Below are positions 32,101-43,739 of a stretch of 64,000 nt of DNA, piece after piece. Both the position numbers and the translations under genes were made by a program. Position 1 is the stretch's first letter, and each line of letters begins with the position of its first letter. The notes under the pieces are model-generated. The model worked only from the letters and a program-made list of their open reading frames with translations, was not told where the DNA came from and did no database searches. This DNA is from Tubiluchus corallicola (taxonomy: Eukaryota > Priapulida > Priapulimorpha > Priapulimorphida > Tubiluchidae): NCBI GenBank assembly GCA_030141605.1, contig JAQGDQ010000748.1, forward strand, positions 1 through 64,000, written 5' to 3'.

Positions 32101-35100
32101 ATACACGTGTGTACAAGGTGACCATAAAATATTAAGATCTTCCAGAGTAAATGATGTCAACAATGACCGAGTAATAAATCAATAGCCTACTATGTTAGTG
32201 TGTAAGACCCGTGCAAGTGCCTGGGCCGAGTATATTATACCTACCTGATATATATATATATATCTGTGTGTATATATATTCATGTTGAGGGCCCTCAATG
32301 CAATCCACGATAAAGCAGCCTGGCCTTTCATCGCGCATAATTGTTTGTAGTGCCTTTAACCCTAGGATGTCGCAGCCAGGAATTACAGTAATATTTGTTA
32401 AGTTTGTGAAGTAATGTCAAGATGCGAACATTCTCTGATGCGAAGTATCACAGTATGAGTGTTCATTCAGCCCAGCATATAATGAAGGATTATTTCTTTA
32501 CATATTCGTATTGTAGATGATTCTTTAGCGACATCTCCCAAAAACATATCATAAGTCTGCCCCAAAAACTTCACCTTAAAATCATCACCAAGTATATACG
32601 GTATGTGCTAAGATATCAGCTTACATTCAATAATCATTTCTTTTAGTTATTAATTTTTCTGATCGTTTTACATGTAATGTAGGCTGATAATGCAGAGAAC
32701 AGCTTTGAAGCATTCGTAATTTCAATACACGACTGTAAGCTAAGATACCAGCTTTCGTTCATTTGAAACCGCACAGTACTCTAAGTTGGATTTGTGAATG
32801 AGAATTATGTTAGTGTTTCATATGGTCCCGGAAACAGTTGCTTTATTGTATTGTCATTTAGTTCTACCTGTTTGCTATACATTATAATTGATAAAATTTT
32901 TAGTGTGATAATTAATTATTAGTATTATTTTAATCTTATATTTTTCTAATGGTTACTACTGTTTTTTAAGGTTCTGATTTCATTTAACATTGTCATTGTT
33001 GTTTTATTGTACGTAATTATGTGGATCTAATAAACTTAACTAATGACGTCATATTTTTTATGCAGGTATCGTACAACAATGGCAGATGGATACTATTCGT
33101 CAACGCCTGATTATCTAAGAGATTACCAGGCTGATTGGTTTGTGCCTACTCTTTCTCGACGAGAGAGGCAGGAACGAGCATTGCGTCGCCGTCTTGATAT
33201 GTTCGATGTTCAAAACTTATGGCGCCGAAGAAATGCTGCAACAACTGAAACGAGGCGGCGTGTGTACAGGTATCGCTTACGGTTGCGTCAAATGCAGAAT
33301 GCGCAACAAGGTTACCGGGACACCAGTCCGGAATTCTTCAGATCGAATCCAGCATGCACACATCGACTTGTTCCGTGGCTTAATCGCGAATTAGCAGTAT
33401 TGCTGTATAATGCTGAAACTCAAATAGCATTTGTACTTGAGCTAATCATGTCATTGATTGTACGATACGAGATTCTGAGTGAAGATATGTATCAGCATCT
33501 TGAACCATATTTACAAAGCGATACGAGACAGTTTCTATATGAATTCTACCATTTTGCTAGGTCACCTCTCGATATGATTGGATATGATCGAATTGTGGAT
33601 TATGAATTTGCCGGCCAGCGACACGAAATACCGGATGAACCACTATCTTCGGCAGCTACAGAAAGTTCACATCCAAATGAAGATCCAGGCATTGATATTA
33701 ATGACGAAGATATTGTTTTTTTGCCACGTGATCCTCGAATATCAATGCCGTCTAGTACTGCATTAAAAGATCGATCTGCTTTTACATCACTTGTTACCAC
33801 GAGGTCTTCCAGATACAGCCATAGTGGAAATACTCCTGAATTGCCTCTGAGTCCATTTCCCGAGGCATCCCTAAGTCCATTTTTGTATTTGAATTCACCA
33901 GTGCATTACCCCGCAAGACGTTCACATGCCAGGTCAAGGTGGCCAAGTTCGGTACCTGCTGCAAATCAAGCTCAAATGGAAGCTGATGCTGGGCAAATGC
34001 TAATTAACAGGGTTAAAAATTCTCTGAGTGACACTTCCAGCGATCCTGCAGGATTGCCATTGCCTCAAATAATTTCATTGTCTTCAGCTTCTGATGGCAG
34101 CGACATTGAATTTGTGGAAGAAGTTAAACCAAAGCGCAAGCGCACGCCTGAAGTAGTGCATATTTCTGATAGTGAGGATGACATTAATACAGATGAGCCG
34201 GGTCCTTCATGGAGGCACATGCCTGGCACACGTTGTGCAACCAGTAGTAGCAGTTTGTCTAGTGATTCAAGCTCACATGGTAGTTCTACTCTAAAAAAGT
34301 CTCCACCATTATCACCGTACTGGAACAGAAAGTTGCACAAACGTATTTGGTCTCCTGCAGGTTCTGATTACACTAGAGATGAGTCTGCATCAAATGAGGA
34401 TCTTTTGCTGAGAGATGCTACCACATTGCAGCATGAGGACAAATACAGTAAAAGCTCATCTAGTGATGCGGGCTCACCAAGTGGTTCGATGAAAAAAAAT
34501 CAAGGAAAAAAATCTAAAATGGCACGGTCATGGCCATTTTGGAAAAATGGCCCTGACAAAAAATCTTTGTCTCGGGCTAGTCCCACATTTAGTCCTGATT
34601 TGCTGACAGGTACTTCCAAGGGTATGTCAGCTTCACCTGAAGGTCCCTTTCATAAGAAGTCACCAGTACTTTGGAAAAGCAAATCACATTCTTTTGCTAA
34701 GCGCATTCTGTCACCAATATTTGATTCCGATTCTAATCATTCAGCTAAATTGCCTCAAAATCAACATTTAAGTGGTACTAAAATGGCTGTAGCAAATGAT
34801 TTTACTTCTGCTGAAATAGATTTCAGACTGCCTTCTCCACCAGGACTTGCCTCTTCTTCAGTGCGTTCGCAAGAAAATCACCCCATGTCTGACAGATCAC
34901 CAGTTTCTTCTTTTCCAGTTGATTTGGATTTCATTGGAGCAGTTGATTCAGACTTGGAAAAAAGTTCTGACAGTGAGTCGACTATTATAATGTCAAAGAC
35001 AAAGAGTAATAACTGTGTTAGTGCCGATGAGTCACCTAGAAGAACGAAATGTACCAGCAAAGATCTGGATGGGTACAAGAAGAGTAGTAAACGTGCACAC

Positions 35101-35343
35101 ATACACGAGAATAGCCTCCCTCTAAAGAAACGCCATAAGCACAGATCTTTCCGATCACGATCTAGGCATTCTTCATCTTCACCTGAACGAAGTCATTCTA
35201 AATCACGATTAAGTTCTGTCATTGTTTGTAAAGGAAATCCGCAATTGGATGAGTTTAGCGAGCGTTCCTCGCATCATAGAAGGCACAAAAAGAAAAGACG
35301 CTCAAAACACAAGAAGTCGAAGCATAGGGACATGACACACTAA
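29140..35343 (+). CDS. TOPORS: Topors-like RING E3 ubiquitin/SUMO ligase, four coding exons
   Basis: Coding exons are 29140-29254, 30917-31026, 31765-31934 and 33066-35343. All junctions are GT-AG and in phase, giving 890 aa. The C3HC4 RING covers residues about 45-90 (CAIC, CLHTFCFAC, CPLCKQSF) and is split by the second intron. The FRYRTT junction of exons 3 and 4 matches Topors exactly, as do FFRSNPACTHRLVPWLNREL and FYHFARSPLDMIGYD in the conserved central domain. SUMO-interaction-like stretches (IISLSS, VVHISDSEDD) follow, then a Ser-rich region and a C-terminal Arg/Ser and Lys-rich tail. Topors proteins ligate ubiquitin and SUMO to nuclear substrates such as p53, and localise to nuclear bodies and centrosomes. 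An acceptor at 29115 suggests a noncoding exon upstream. Confidence 0.95.
31185..31375. repeat. Degenerate GATGTG-type low-complexity repeat in TOPORS intron 2
   Basis: About 190 bases dominated by irregular GTGATGTGG/GGTGTGG units on the plus strand. Confidence 0.6.
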
Positions 35344-37474
35344 AAAACTAGATGATACTTTGTATATAAATGATTAGTTTTTATTTCTTTCTCCTTGGTT
35401 AGTGATATGTGTATACCTATATAAAATAATATAAAATTTATAATGACTTAAACACTTTCATTCGTATTATATAATTTACGTATTTTGTCATTCTTGCTTT
35501 TGTGCTTGACTAGCTGAATTAGCTTCCTATTTCTCTCTTTAACTATATTCCTAGTTATGCAGATTTTGTTGTATAACGGATCTATGAGTGGGTAATAATA
35601 TTTTCTGTTCATATCTTGATGGCTTATTATGCTGTACTATTATTCTTTTTGACAGTATTCAAATTTGAATTGCTTTGTAGACCCATGAAAAAACTGTATT
35701 TAGCACCTAATATTATTAACAGGACCATATTATGATGAATATGCATACGTGATAAATAATACCTTACTGAACTCAACTTTTCTTTGTGTGGTAACTGATT
35801 ATCATTGCTTAAGATACATTTTTTGACAGATGATTTCGATCAAATTCTATTAATAATGACCATTATTTTCCAATTTTATTTAATTTTTGAGCAAAACGAA
35901 AATTTGTTAAGCTTGCTGTTAATTAGGATGTTTGGTATAACAGCTGATTCTGATAAACATCAATTAAAGCAAAATACATGATTCGTAATTGTAGTTGTTT
36001 GCACTTTGTGTTTTACCATAAGAGTGTAACCATTTTAATAATCGACTCCACAATACTAAATATGTACCTTAATGTAGGAGCACGATTTTATTTAAAAAAA
36101 ACACAAGTTATTTACAGTAAGAACAATAATTACGATAATGATGTGCCATGAATGGAAAATAAGCTGCTTATTTACAAGTTGACTGTGAACATCATTAATA
36201 GTAAGGTGCATTATGCATAGCTAGAATATGTTAATCATTTTTACGATATTAATAGGTCTAGTAACTTAGTACATTATGTGTATGAAAGATTTAATATAAT
36301 TCTGCTCAGACATAATTGTCTTTTATTGCTGTTTCTGACCTTATATCCAGGAAAGCTTATTCAGTGGAGTGTATTTTTCTAACACTGTCTGATGCTTTAG
36401 AAGCGACTAGCTTGATATCACCATGCACTGTAGTCCAAGAAATTATTTATCACAGTAGCATAATAGCAGATAAAGTACTCCAGTCATGTTTCCAGGAGTT
36501 TTTCTGGCATATCACACCATTTTGAGAAATTAATATTTCAGAATTCTAACTAGTGCAGCCGTCTGTAGTATCTGCTATTTTGTTTACAGAAAAGATTTCC
36601 TGCGCTGGCATTTTATGAAAGCTTATTTTTAGAAAACGTAGACTACGTTTTTAGACTACGCTTTTACGTAGGACATTGTGCTTTGCCTAGTGTGCATTAA
36701 TTAAGCAACTGGGTAGAGTGTCATTCCATGCCTCAGGTAATAGGTTTGCATTCACTTCTGCTGTACTTTCTAGTAGTAATCCATTTCTATAACAAAAAGA
36801 ATCCATAATTGTTTATAGCTACTTCTAATATACACACCATTATAATTCTACCTTTGTTGAATTACCATAGTTAATATCTGCTAAATTTTTAACGTCCATA
36901 AAGAAATAAGCAAGGCAGTCCTGGAGTTTAGTACTTGCTTGACTTAAAAAATTATCCATACAAGTTTGTGTGTTCAACTCTTCGCAGCTTTTGAGCAAAC
37001 AAACTTCTATTATTTTTGTAACCAGTCAAGCTACGGCACTAAAGTCTTGGTCGTCTGTTGTCTAGGATTACTCATTTTCTACTAATTCCTGACATTGAAC
37101 TGCCCACTGACTATCCTATCAAAGTCCACATTTGATCCTGTAAATTACTTAATTTGGTTCAAGTTTGATTGCTTAGTTACTTAATTACACTACCCGATGT
37201 CATCAACTATCACATTAAAATCTGTTACGTATCTGGTACCGTGGTATAAGTTTCTTAAGTTTGGTTGCCAAGCTCCTAGTGTATTAGTATTTGAAATTCT
37301 CCTACAGTTTTGAACGTCCCACCCCAAATCTACCAACTGCCTAACTGACATCTGTTCCACAGCAGGTAATTTACGTTTACTTAACTGGTTAACTAACTGA
37401 GAAAAATCTCTGTGCTGTAAGTTTCTTGAATTTTATGTTGACTGGCTTCAGAATCTTCGTTATTGATGAAAAAT
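35344..37474. other. TOPORS 3' flank and intergenic DNA
   Basis: AT-rich, with no further coding sequence recognised. Confidence 0.4.
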
Positions 37475-39322
37475 CTATACGCTAGGAATTTGTAAGCTCT
37501 TACTCTTATAGTCGTTGTAGCCATCATCATGTCCATGTCCCTTTTTCCCATACCCATCATCATGTCCATATCCTCCTTTGCCATACCGATCATTGTGTCC
37601 ATATCCTCCTTTGCCATACCCATCATCATGTCCATATCCTCCTTTGCCATATCCATCACCATGTCCATATCCTCCTTTGCCATATCCATCATCATGACCA
37701 TATCCTCCTTTGCCATACCGATCATTGTGTCCATATCCTCCTTTGCCATACCCATCATCATGTCCATATCCTCCTTTGCCATATCCATCACCATGTCCAT
37801 ATCCTCCTTTGCCATATCCATCATCATGACCATATCCTCCTTTGCCATACCCATCATCATGTCCATATCCTCCTTTGCCATATCCATCACCATGTCCATA
37901 TCCTCCTTTGCCATATCCATCATCATGACCATATCCTCCTTTGCCATACCCATCATCATGTCCATATCCTCCTTTGCCATATCCATCATCATTCCCATAT
38001 CCTCCTTTGCCATATCCATCATCATGCCCATATCCTCCTTTGCCATATCCATCACCATGACCATATCCTCCTTTGCCATACCCATCATCATGTCCGTATC
38101 CTCCTTTGCCATACCCGTCATGCCCATATCCTCCTTTGCCATATCCATCATCATGCCCATATCCTCCTTTGCCATACCCATCATCGTGTCCATATCCTCC
38201 TTTGCCATACCCGTCATGCCCATATCCTCCTTTGCCATATCCATCATCATGCCCATATCCTCCTTTGCCATACCCGTCATCATGCCCATATTCTCCTTTG
38301 CCATATCCATCATCGTGTCCATATCCACCTTTGCCATACCCATCATCATGCCCATATCCTCCTTTGCCGTATCCATTATCATGTCCATATCCTCCCTTGC
38401 CATATCCATTGTCATGTCCATGTCCTCCTTTGCCATACCCGTCATGTCCATATCCTCCTTTGCCATATCCATCATCATGTCCATATCCTTTGCCATATCC
38501 ATCATCATGACCATTTCCTCCTTTGCCATACCCATCATCGTGTCCGTATCCTTTGCCATATCCATCATCATGCCCATATCCACCATCATGTCCATGTCCT
38601 TTTTTGCCATATCCATCATCGTGTCCATATTCACCTTTGCCATATCCGTCGTCATGCCCATATCCTCCTTTGCCGTATCCATTATCGTGTCCATGTCCTC
38701 CCTTGCCATATCCATTGTCATGTCCATATCCTCCTTTGCCATACCCGTCATGCCCATATCCTCCTTTGCCATACCCATCATCATGTCCATATCCTTTGCC
38801 ATATCCATCATCATGACTATATCCTCCTTTGCCATACCCATCATTGTGTCCGTATCCTTTGCCATATCCATCATCATGCCCATATCCTCCTTTCCCATAT
38901 CCATCATCATGTCCATATCCACCTTTGCCATATCCATCTTCGTGTCCATATCCTTTTTTCCCATATCCATCATCATGTCCATATCCTTTTTTTCCATACC
39001 CATCGTCATGTCCATACCCACCTTTTCCATAGCCATCACTGTGTCCATATCCTCCTTTCCCATATCCATCATGTCCATATCCATCTTTGCCATATCCATG
39101 TCCATAACCTCCTTTCCCATATCTATCATTGTGTCTATATCCTCCTTTGCCATATCCATCATCGTGGCCATATCCTACTTTACCATATCCATCATCATGT
39201 CCATATCCTCCTTTACCATATCCATCGTCATGCCCTCCTTTGCCGTGCCCCTTGCCATAACCTTTACTGTACCCGTAGTTGGTCATCGAGTATCCACGTC
39301 TTCCATAACTTCTGCGATCCAT
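37475..39322 (-). CDS. Tyr/Gly/Lys/His/Asp tandem-repeat protein (YGKGGYGHDDG unit)
   Basis: 615 aa with a unique N-terminus (MDRRSYGRRGYSMTNYGYSK), about 50 copies of an 11-residue unit YGKGGYGHDDG (33 bp, with some 9-10 residue variants), and a short unique end (YNDYKSKSLQIPSV). I chose this frame because it alone has a non-repeat N-terminus next to a TATA box (TATATAAAAG, complement of 39351-39360), about 30-39 bases upstream of the ATG. Variation inside units keeps Tyr, Gly and His, mostly by single-base change. No signal peptide is visible, so it is intracellular unless an upstream exon exists. Function unknown; the composition recalls structural, metal-binding or phase-separating low-complexity proteins. 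GTAAGAG near the end could be a splice donor. Confidence 0.7.
   Translation of the reverse strand: MDRRSYGRRGYSMTNYGYSKGYGKGHGKGGHDDGYGKGGYGHDDGYGKVGYGHDDGYGKGGYRHNDRYGKGGYGHGYGKDGYGHDGYGKGGYGHSDGYGKGGYGHDDGYGKKGYGHDDGYGKKGYGHEDGYGKGGYGHDDGYGKGGYGHDDGYGKGYGHNDGYGKGGYSHDDGYGKGYGHDDGYGKGGYGHDGYGKGGYGHDNGYGKGGHGHDNGYGKGGYGHDDGYGKGEYGHDDGYGKKGHGHDGGYGHDDGYGKGYGHDDGYGKGGNGHDDGYGKGYGHDDGYGKGGYGHDGYGKGGHGHDNGYGKGGYGHDNGYGKGGYGHDDGYGKGGYGHDDGYGKGEYGHDDGYGKGGYGHDDGYGKGGYGHDGYGKGGYGHDDGYGKGGYGHDDGYGKGGYGHDGYGKGGYGHDDGYGKGGYGHGDGYGKGGYGHDDGYGKGGYGNDDGYGKGGYGHDDGYGKGGYGHDDGYGKGGYGHGDGYGKGGYGHDDGYGKGGYGHDDGYGKGGYGHGDGYGKGGYGHDDGYGKGGYGHNDRYGKGGYGHDDGYGKGGYGHGDGYGKGGYGHDDGYGKGGYGHNDRYGKGGYGHDDGYGKKGHGHDDGYNDYKSKSLQIPSV
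37560..39240. repeat. 33-bp coding minisatellite with 132-bp higher-order period
   Basis: The 33-bp unit is tandem over about 1.7 kb. In the 3' third the variant units recur in blocks of four (132 bp), for example CCATACCGATCATTGTGTCC at 37585 and 37717 (plus strand), showing recent block duplication. Confidence 0.9.
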
Positions 39323-39350
39323 TCTTGCGATGGATTTTTGAGTTCCACTG

Positions 39351-39360
39351 CTTTTATATA
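39351..39360 (-). promoter_or_regulatory. TATA box of the tandem-repeat gene
   Basis: TATATAAAAG on the minus strand, starting 38 bases upstream of the A of the ATG. A start site 28-33 bases downstream would leave a 5' UTR of only about 5-10 bases. Confidence 0.55.
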
Positions 39361-39668
39361 AATCGCCACCGTATCCATATTCGCCAGTAATTATCTATAA
39401 GTTGTGATATTGTTCATTTATTCAGTATACGTGTGCCAGATATTCTCCGAGAAAGGCGAATTTTACAAAAATTCTGAAATTTTTGCAAAGCTCGCAGTTA
39501 TTGCAGAATTATTTTCCATTTTTATATTTCCAGACCTTATTTTTAACTGATGTGCAGTAATTTACTGCCAAATCGAATTTTACTGTTTTTGACGCTGAAG
39601 TTTCTGCCTCTTCTCTCTATCCCTGTTTGTCTCTCTCGCCCTTCCTTCTCTTTCTTACCGCCCGTTCT

Positions 39669-39679
39669 CCCCCCCTCTC

Positions 39680-39757
<78 letters not shown>

Positions 39758-39772
39758 CCTCCCTCCCTCCCT

Positions 39773-39840
<68 letters not shown>
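39669..39840. repeat. (CT)n microsatellite with a CCCT interruption
   Basis: Nearly pure CT/TC for about 170 bases, interrupted by CCCTCCCT and a C run near 39752-39780. Confidence 0.98.
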
Positions 39841-39845
<5 letters not shown>

Positions 39846-40488
39846 TTGATATTTTTTAAGGCTATCAGACCAATTTTTTAAAACGCTGTCACAAGCAAAT
39901 TAAGATTTAGCTAAAAACAGTTTACCGGACCTAACGTCCGTGACAACAGACATTTCCCTCTTCACCTCACGATAACCAACGTACTCTATTCTTTATTCTA
40001 AGGATTTTGATATACGCAAAGAAAATACGACTGATCTACCTTTGGACTGCATCATAGTAAAAGCGAGATAGACAGTCTTGTTCTGCATTTATGGACCAAC
40101 AAGTGCCGCTCGCGTTTTCAATGCCAGGAAAACTAAATCCGATTAGAATCTGATAGAAACGGTAATGCAAGTCTCATAAGATAATGTCATTTTAGATATA
40201 GACATCTCTGTGAATCGGTATTTATATAAACTATTACTTTTACTATTTACAAGGATTTCCCTTTTTATATGATGAATTCCATTGTGAAAAAATCTTTCAC
40301 TATTTGGATATATAATATATGCATATTAGTGTCTCGACTTTGATAAATCCCTTTCAGTTCCATGGATGGGGCCATCTGACATATTGCTTCTCTAAGTTCT
40401 TGGTGCACCAGGCCACATCCAAAGATAAGATGAGCTCCCGTTTCCACGCTTGCTACATTGACATTGGTTCGTTTGGAATTGTCCTAAG

Positions 40489-40542
40489 TGGACACGCACG
40501 CACGCTCGCGCACACACACACACACACACATACGCGTGCGCG

Positions 40543-40584
<42 letters not shown>
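40489..40584. repeat. (CA)n / (CG)n alternating purine-pyrimidine tract
   Basis: CACG and CA runs flank a CGCGTGCGCGCGCGCGCG core, forming almost 100 bases of alternating purine-pyrimidine. Confidence 0.98.
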
Positions 40585-40586
<2 letters not shown>

Positions 40587-41073
40587 GCATCTGGGCACAC
40601 AGACATAAGTGCATTAATCATAATTTGGCTGCAAATATTTTACATAGAACGTAAAAGCGTCTGCAAACAATGTTTAAAATTTTACAATGAGTTTAAAATA
40701 CATACCTTTAGTTGCAGTAAGATCAATAGAAGTGTACACGTTCCCAAAATCCTACAATACAGATTAACAACAAAATAGAAGTACGGCTTTAGTCAGTTTT
40801 AACTAATAGTTAAAACTACTATTTTCTTGCTAAGTAATTGTAAAACGTAAAAACAAGTAGATTTTTTGTTTCAGTGCAAAGTGATGGTTTGAGCTGAAAA
40901 CAGAGAATACAAACCTAATGTAAATTTTACAAACCTAAAAAGCTGCAAGCCGAATAGAAGGGACGGGAAATTTGGGCAAAATGTTTTGATTGGAAAATTA
41001 TCCAGTACAAACTTTCAATTTGTAAACTTCTTTCCAATTTTTAGGACGCACTAGTAATGAAAATTACCAATAT

Positions 41074-41327
41074 GTACTCTTTGCTCTTTATGCCCTTAAT
41101 ATGCTGGTTGTACACAGGTACTCTTCTCTTTATGCACTGTTTAACTGGTTATTTTTAGGCACTCTTTTCTCTTTATGCACTTTATAAACTGGTTATACTT
41201 AGGTACTCTTTACTCTTCATACATTTTATAAACTGGTTATACTTAGGTACTCTTTACTCTTCATACATTTTATATACTGGTTATACTTAGGTACTCTTTG
41301 CTCTTCATACACTTTCGATACTCGGTA
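41074..41327. repeat. 44-bp tandem repeat, about 5 copies
   Basis: The unit begins GGTACTCTTTACTCTTCATA and ends AACTGGTTATACTTA. Copies at about 41202, 41246 and 41290 are spaced exactly 44 bp; earlier copies are more diverged. Confidence 0.9.
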
Positions 41328-42732
41328 TAAATACTGTTTACTTCCTGATGATGACTGCGAGTGCGCAGCAGAAACGTTATTATTTTTTAATAAAAAATGA
41401 TAAAAAATTCGTTGGTTGTTGCGGGATGTTTAGCAAACAGCTGATTTTAGCTCACATACCTTGTTTTCTGCATAACGCAGCAGGGTGCAGTCGATCTTTT
41501 TCACTGACTTCACACAATAACGCTGCCCACTTCTCGTTAACGCTATGTTCTTTTAACTTGCTCTGTATGAGCTTATGGCAAAGCTCTTTTCACAGCGTGG
41601 TTTAAACAATAAGCATTTTCATATCTAGTTCACTGGCTTAACAAACATTATATTTAACTGGATCAATGGCTATGGGGCTATCAGCTATTATGTTTGTTCA
41701 AAGTTTTGCTGAATTCCGTTAATTACTGCACAAATATCCAGTAAATCTAATTATTAGACTAATTGAAGAACAGCGCCAGAGAAAATTGCTTGATATTTTA
41801 TTTACTTAAATCATACAGAAATTTGATTTTATCTCATAATGATGTTTGAGATTTAATTTTTGTTACTCAGGTGTTTACAACTCGTAGTCATTGGTAAGCA
41901 TAATAGCAAACAAGAATATTCCCAGCTTTTTAGCTCAAAATAAAACGCGATAATTCTAATATTGTTAATTAATACATTTTTGTTGATAATGTACAAATGA
42001 GAAACAAACTTTGAATATCGATATAGTAATCTACTCAGACAATTCCAATCACATAAGTGTAGTAATTCATATATAATTCACATACATGGCAACGTTGACT
42101 GATCCGCTTTTTCATTACACGTTGCGATAATTTCTATTTGCTCAAAAAACTATCTAATGTTGATTGAGGTACAGATTTTTAACTAAAGTGGTAGTTTTCG
42201 CCATACAGAGACTTATTGTTTAGAAATTTGTTTGTTATAGAAACACGTATATAGGGCAGTAACAGTGAAAGGTTAATTAATTAATTGTCTGTTTACAGGT
42301 ATGGTTCAGTGGTCAAACTGGGTCACAACGCTAATCACTTAACTAACGTTTTAACTCAGGTAAGATTCTGTTTCTTTCTGCCTAGAGCCAGGAAAAACCT
42401 ATGCGATTGTGATATAATTCGTTGTATTGAGGCTCAAAATACTACCAAATTTTAGTACTTATTTTAGTTTCCAGTAAAGGAATGAATGTAGGCCTCTACA
42501 TATACTCTTTAATAAATGGCCAAGGGATAACACAACGCAATTAAATCCAAACAGCTAACAATTATATGCGTGTTAATATTGCATAATTTAGTTTTGTTGT
42601 ACGATGATGTTAGTGCCATTAAAATAAGATTGAACTTAGTGTGGTTCTTGCTTCGATCATGCGATCGAAACTTAAACGAGTGAAATCTAGACGAAAGAAT
42701 GTTGCTAAGAACAGTACAACCTTCCACTTCAT
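41328..42732. other. Intergenic DNA
   Basis: No gene recognised; 39882-40488 is also without a recognisable gene. Confidence 0.4.
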
Positions 42733-43668
42733 TTAGAGTGATATCAGTTTTTCATCAAAACTTCCATCCAGAATACTCTTTATTGCCATTTCATTAAGTT
42801 TCCTTTCTTCGTCTGACACGGGATTAAAAAGCTGGCGCTTGTCATACACGTCGGTGCTGTTTTTGACTTCTTGCAGTGTCTTATCTATTTGCTCATCCCA
42901 TTTTTCAGTGTCCGTGAGATCGATATTTGGTGCCACTTCATTGTCATCTGCTATTTGGGAATCATTCTGTGAGATAATGTTATCATCTGGCGAATCTGAA
43001 CTACCATTATTTGCGCCATCTAGGCTGTCGTTTTGGCCTTTCGAACTTTCATTTTTGACGAAATCAGATTTTTGTGGCGCAAGAGAATTTTCTTTGGCAG
43101 AGACATTTTCGTCGTTTTTCTGTTTCACATCTTTGTCTTTTTTCTCATCTTGTTCCGTTTCTTCATTATGTTCATCTTTGTCATTGCTTTGAGCGTCATT
43201 GTCATTGTTTGCTTTCACAGATTCGCCATTTTGCTGGCTTTGCTCGGATACTTCTTTATTTCCAATTGTTTCATTACCTTGAGCATTCTTGTCATTCTTG
43301 GTTTGTTCATTTTGTTCATCTGACTTTGGATCTTTTTCCGTTTTTGATGTGTTATCTTCCTTGTTATTTGGTTCATTCGTTTCTGCCTGAGACTTGTCGT
43401 TCACTGCCTTTTCTTTCGCAAAAGCAGAAGGTTCGGAGTCTTTCTCTTTATGTTCTTTCTTCTTTTTATTCTTTCCTTTTCTTTTGTTTTTGTTTGAAGG
43501 CGGTGAGGGAGAAGAGGCATTTTTGGGTTCAGGTTTAGATTCTTCTTGCGCAGTAGGAATTGGATTGGCTTTTGTTGATTCCTTTTCTACAGCCTTGCCT
43601 TCTTTCTTCGCTTTTTCTAATTTTTCTTGCAATGTTGGAGCATGTCTCTTTCTTCTAGCGTCTGGCAT
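42733..43668 (-). CDS. Acidic Asn/Lys/Glu/Asp-rich low-complexity protein
   Basis: 311 aa from the ATG at 43668, which has A at -3. The frame is open upstream to about 43695 and beyond without another ATG, so an upstream exon is possible; an acceptor-like TTATTTTTAG precedes it at about 43706. The N-terminus is basic (MPDARRKRHAPTLQEKLEKAKKEGK). A Lys-rich block (NKNKRKGKNKKKKEHKEK) follows, then about 170 residues of Asn/Asp/Glu/Lys/Ser/Gln low complexity. The C-terminus is more ordered (TEKWDEQIDKTLQEVKN, LFNPVSDEERKLNEMAIK, SILDGSFDEKLISL). It is likely disordered and nucleic-acid- or chaperone-like. Family not recognised. Confidence 0.6.
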   Translation of the reverse strand: MPDARRKRHAPTLQEKLEKAKKEGKAVEKESTKANPIPTAQEESKPEPKNASSPSPPSNKNKRKGKNKKKKEHKEKDSEPSAFAKEKAVNDKSQAETNEPNNKEDNTSKTEKDPKSDEQNEQTKNDKNAQGNETIGNKEVSEQSQQNGESVKANNDNDAQSNDKDEHNEETEQDEKKDKDVKQKNDENVSAKENSLAPQKSDFVKNESSKGQNDSLDGANNGSSDSPDDNIISQNDSQIADDNEVAPNIDLTDTEKWDEQIDKTLQEVKNSTDVYDKRQLFNPVSDEERKLNEMAIKSILDGSFDEKLISL

Positions 43669-43739
43669 AGTTCTTACTGTCCCATCTCCCAACAATGCTC
43701 CACTAAAAATAACGTCTGATATTTTTAAAATGAAGTAGG

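Noticed and set aside
37529-39361. 610-codon plus-strand frame and 592-codon second minus-strand frame
   Set aside because: Both are by-products of the 33-bp period; neither has the unique N-terminus and TATA box of the YGKGG frame.
39550-39881. Ser/Leu/Pro open frames over the CT tract
   Set aside because: Pure translation of a microsatellite.
40319-40778. His/Thr and Cys/Val open frames over the CA tract
   Set aside because: Microsatellite translation, no unique domain.
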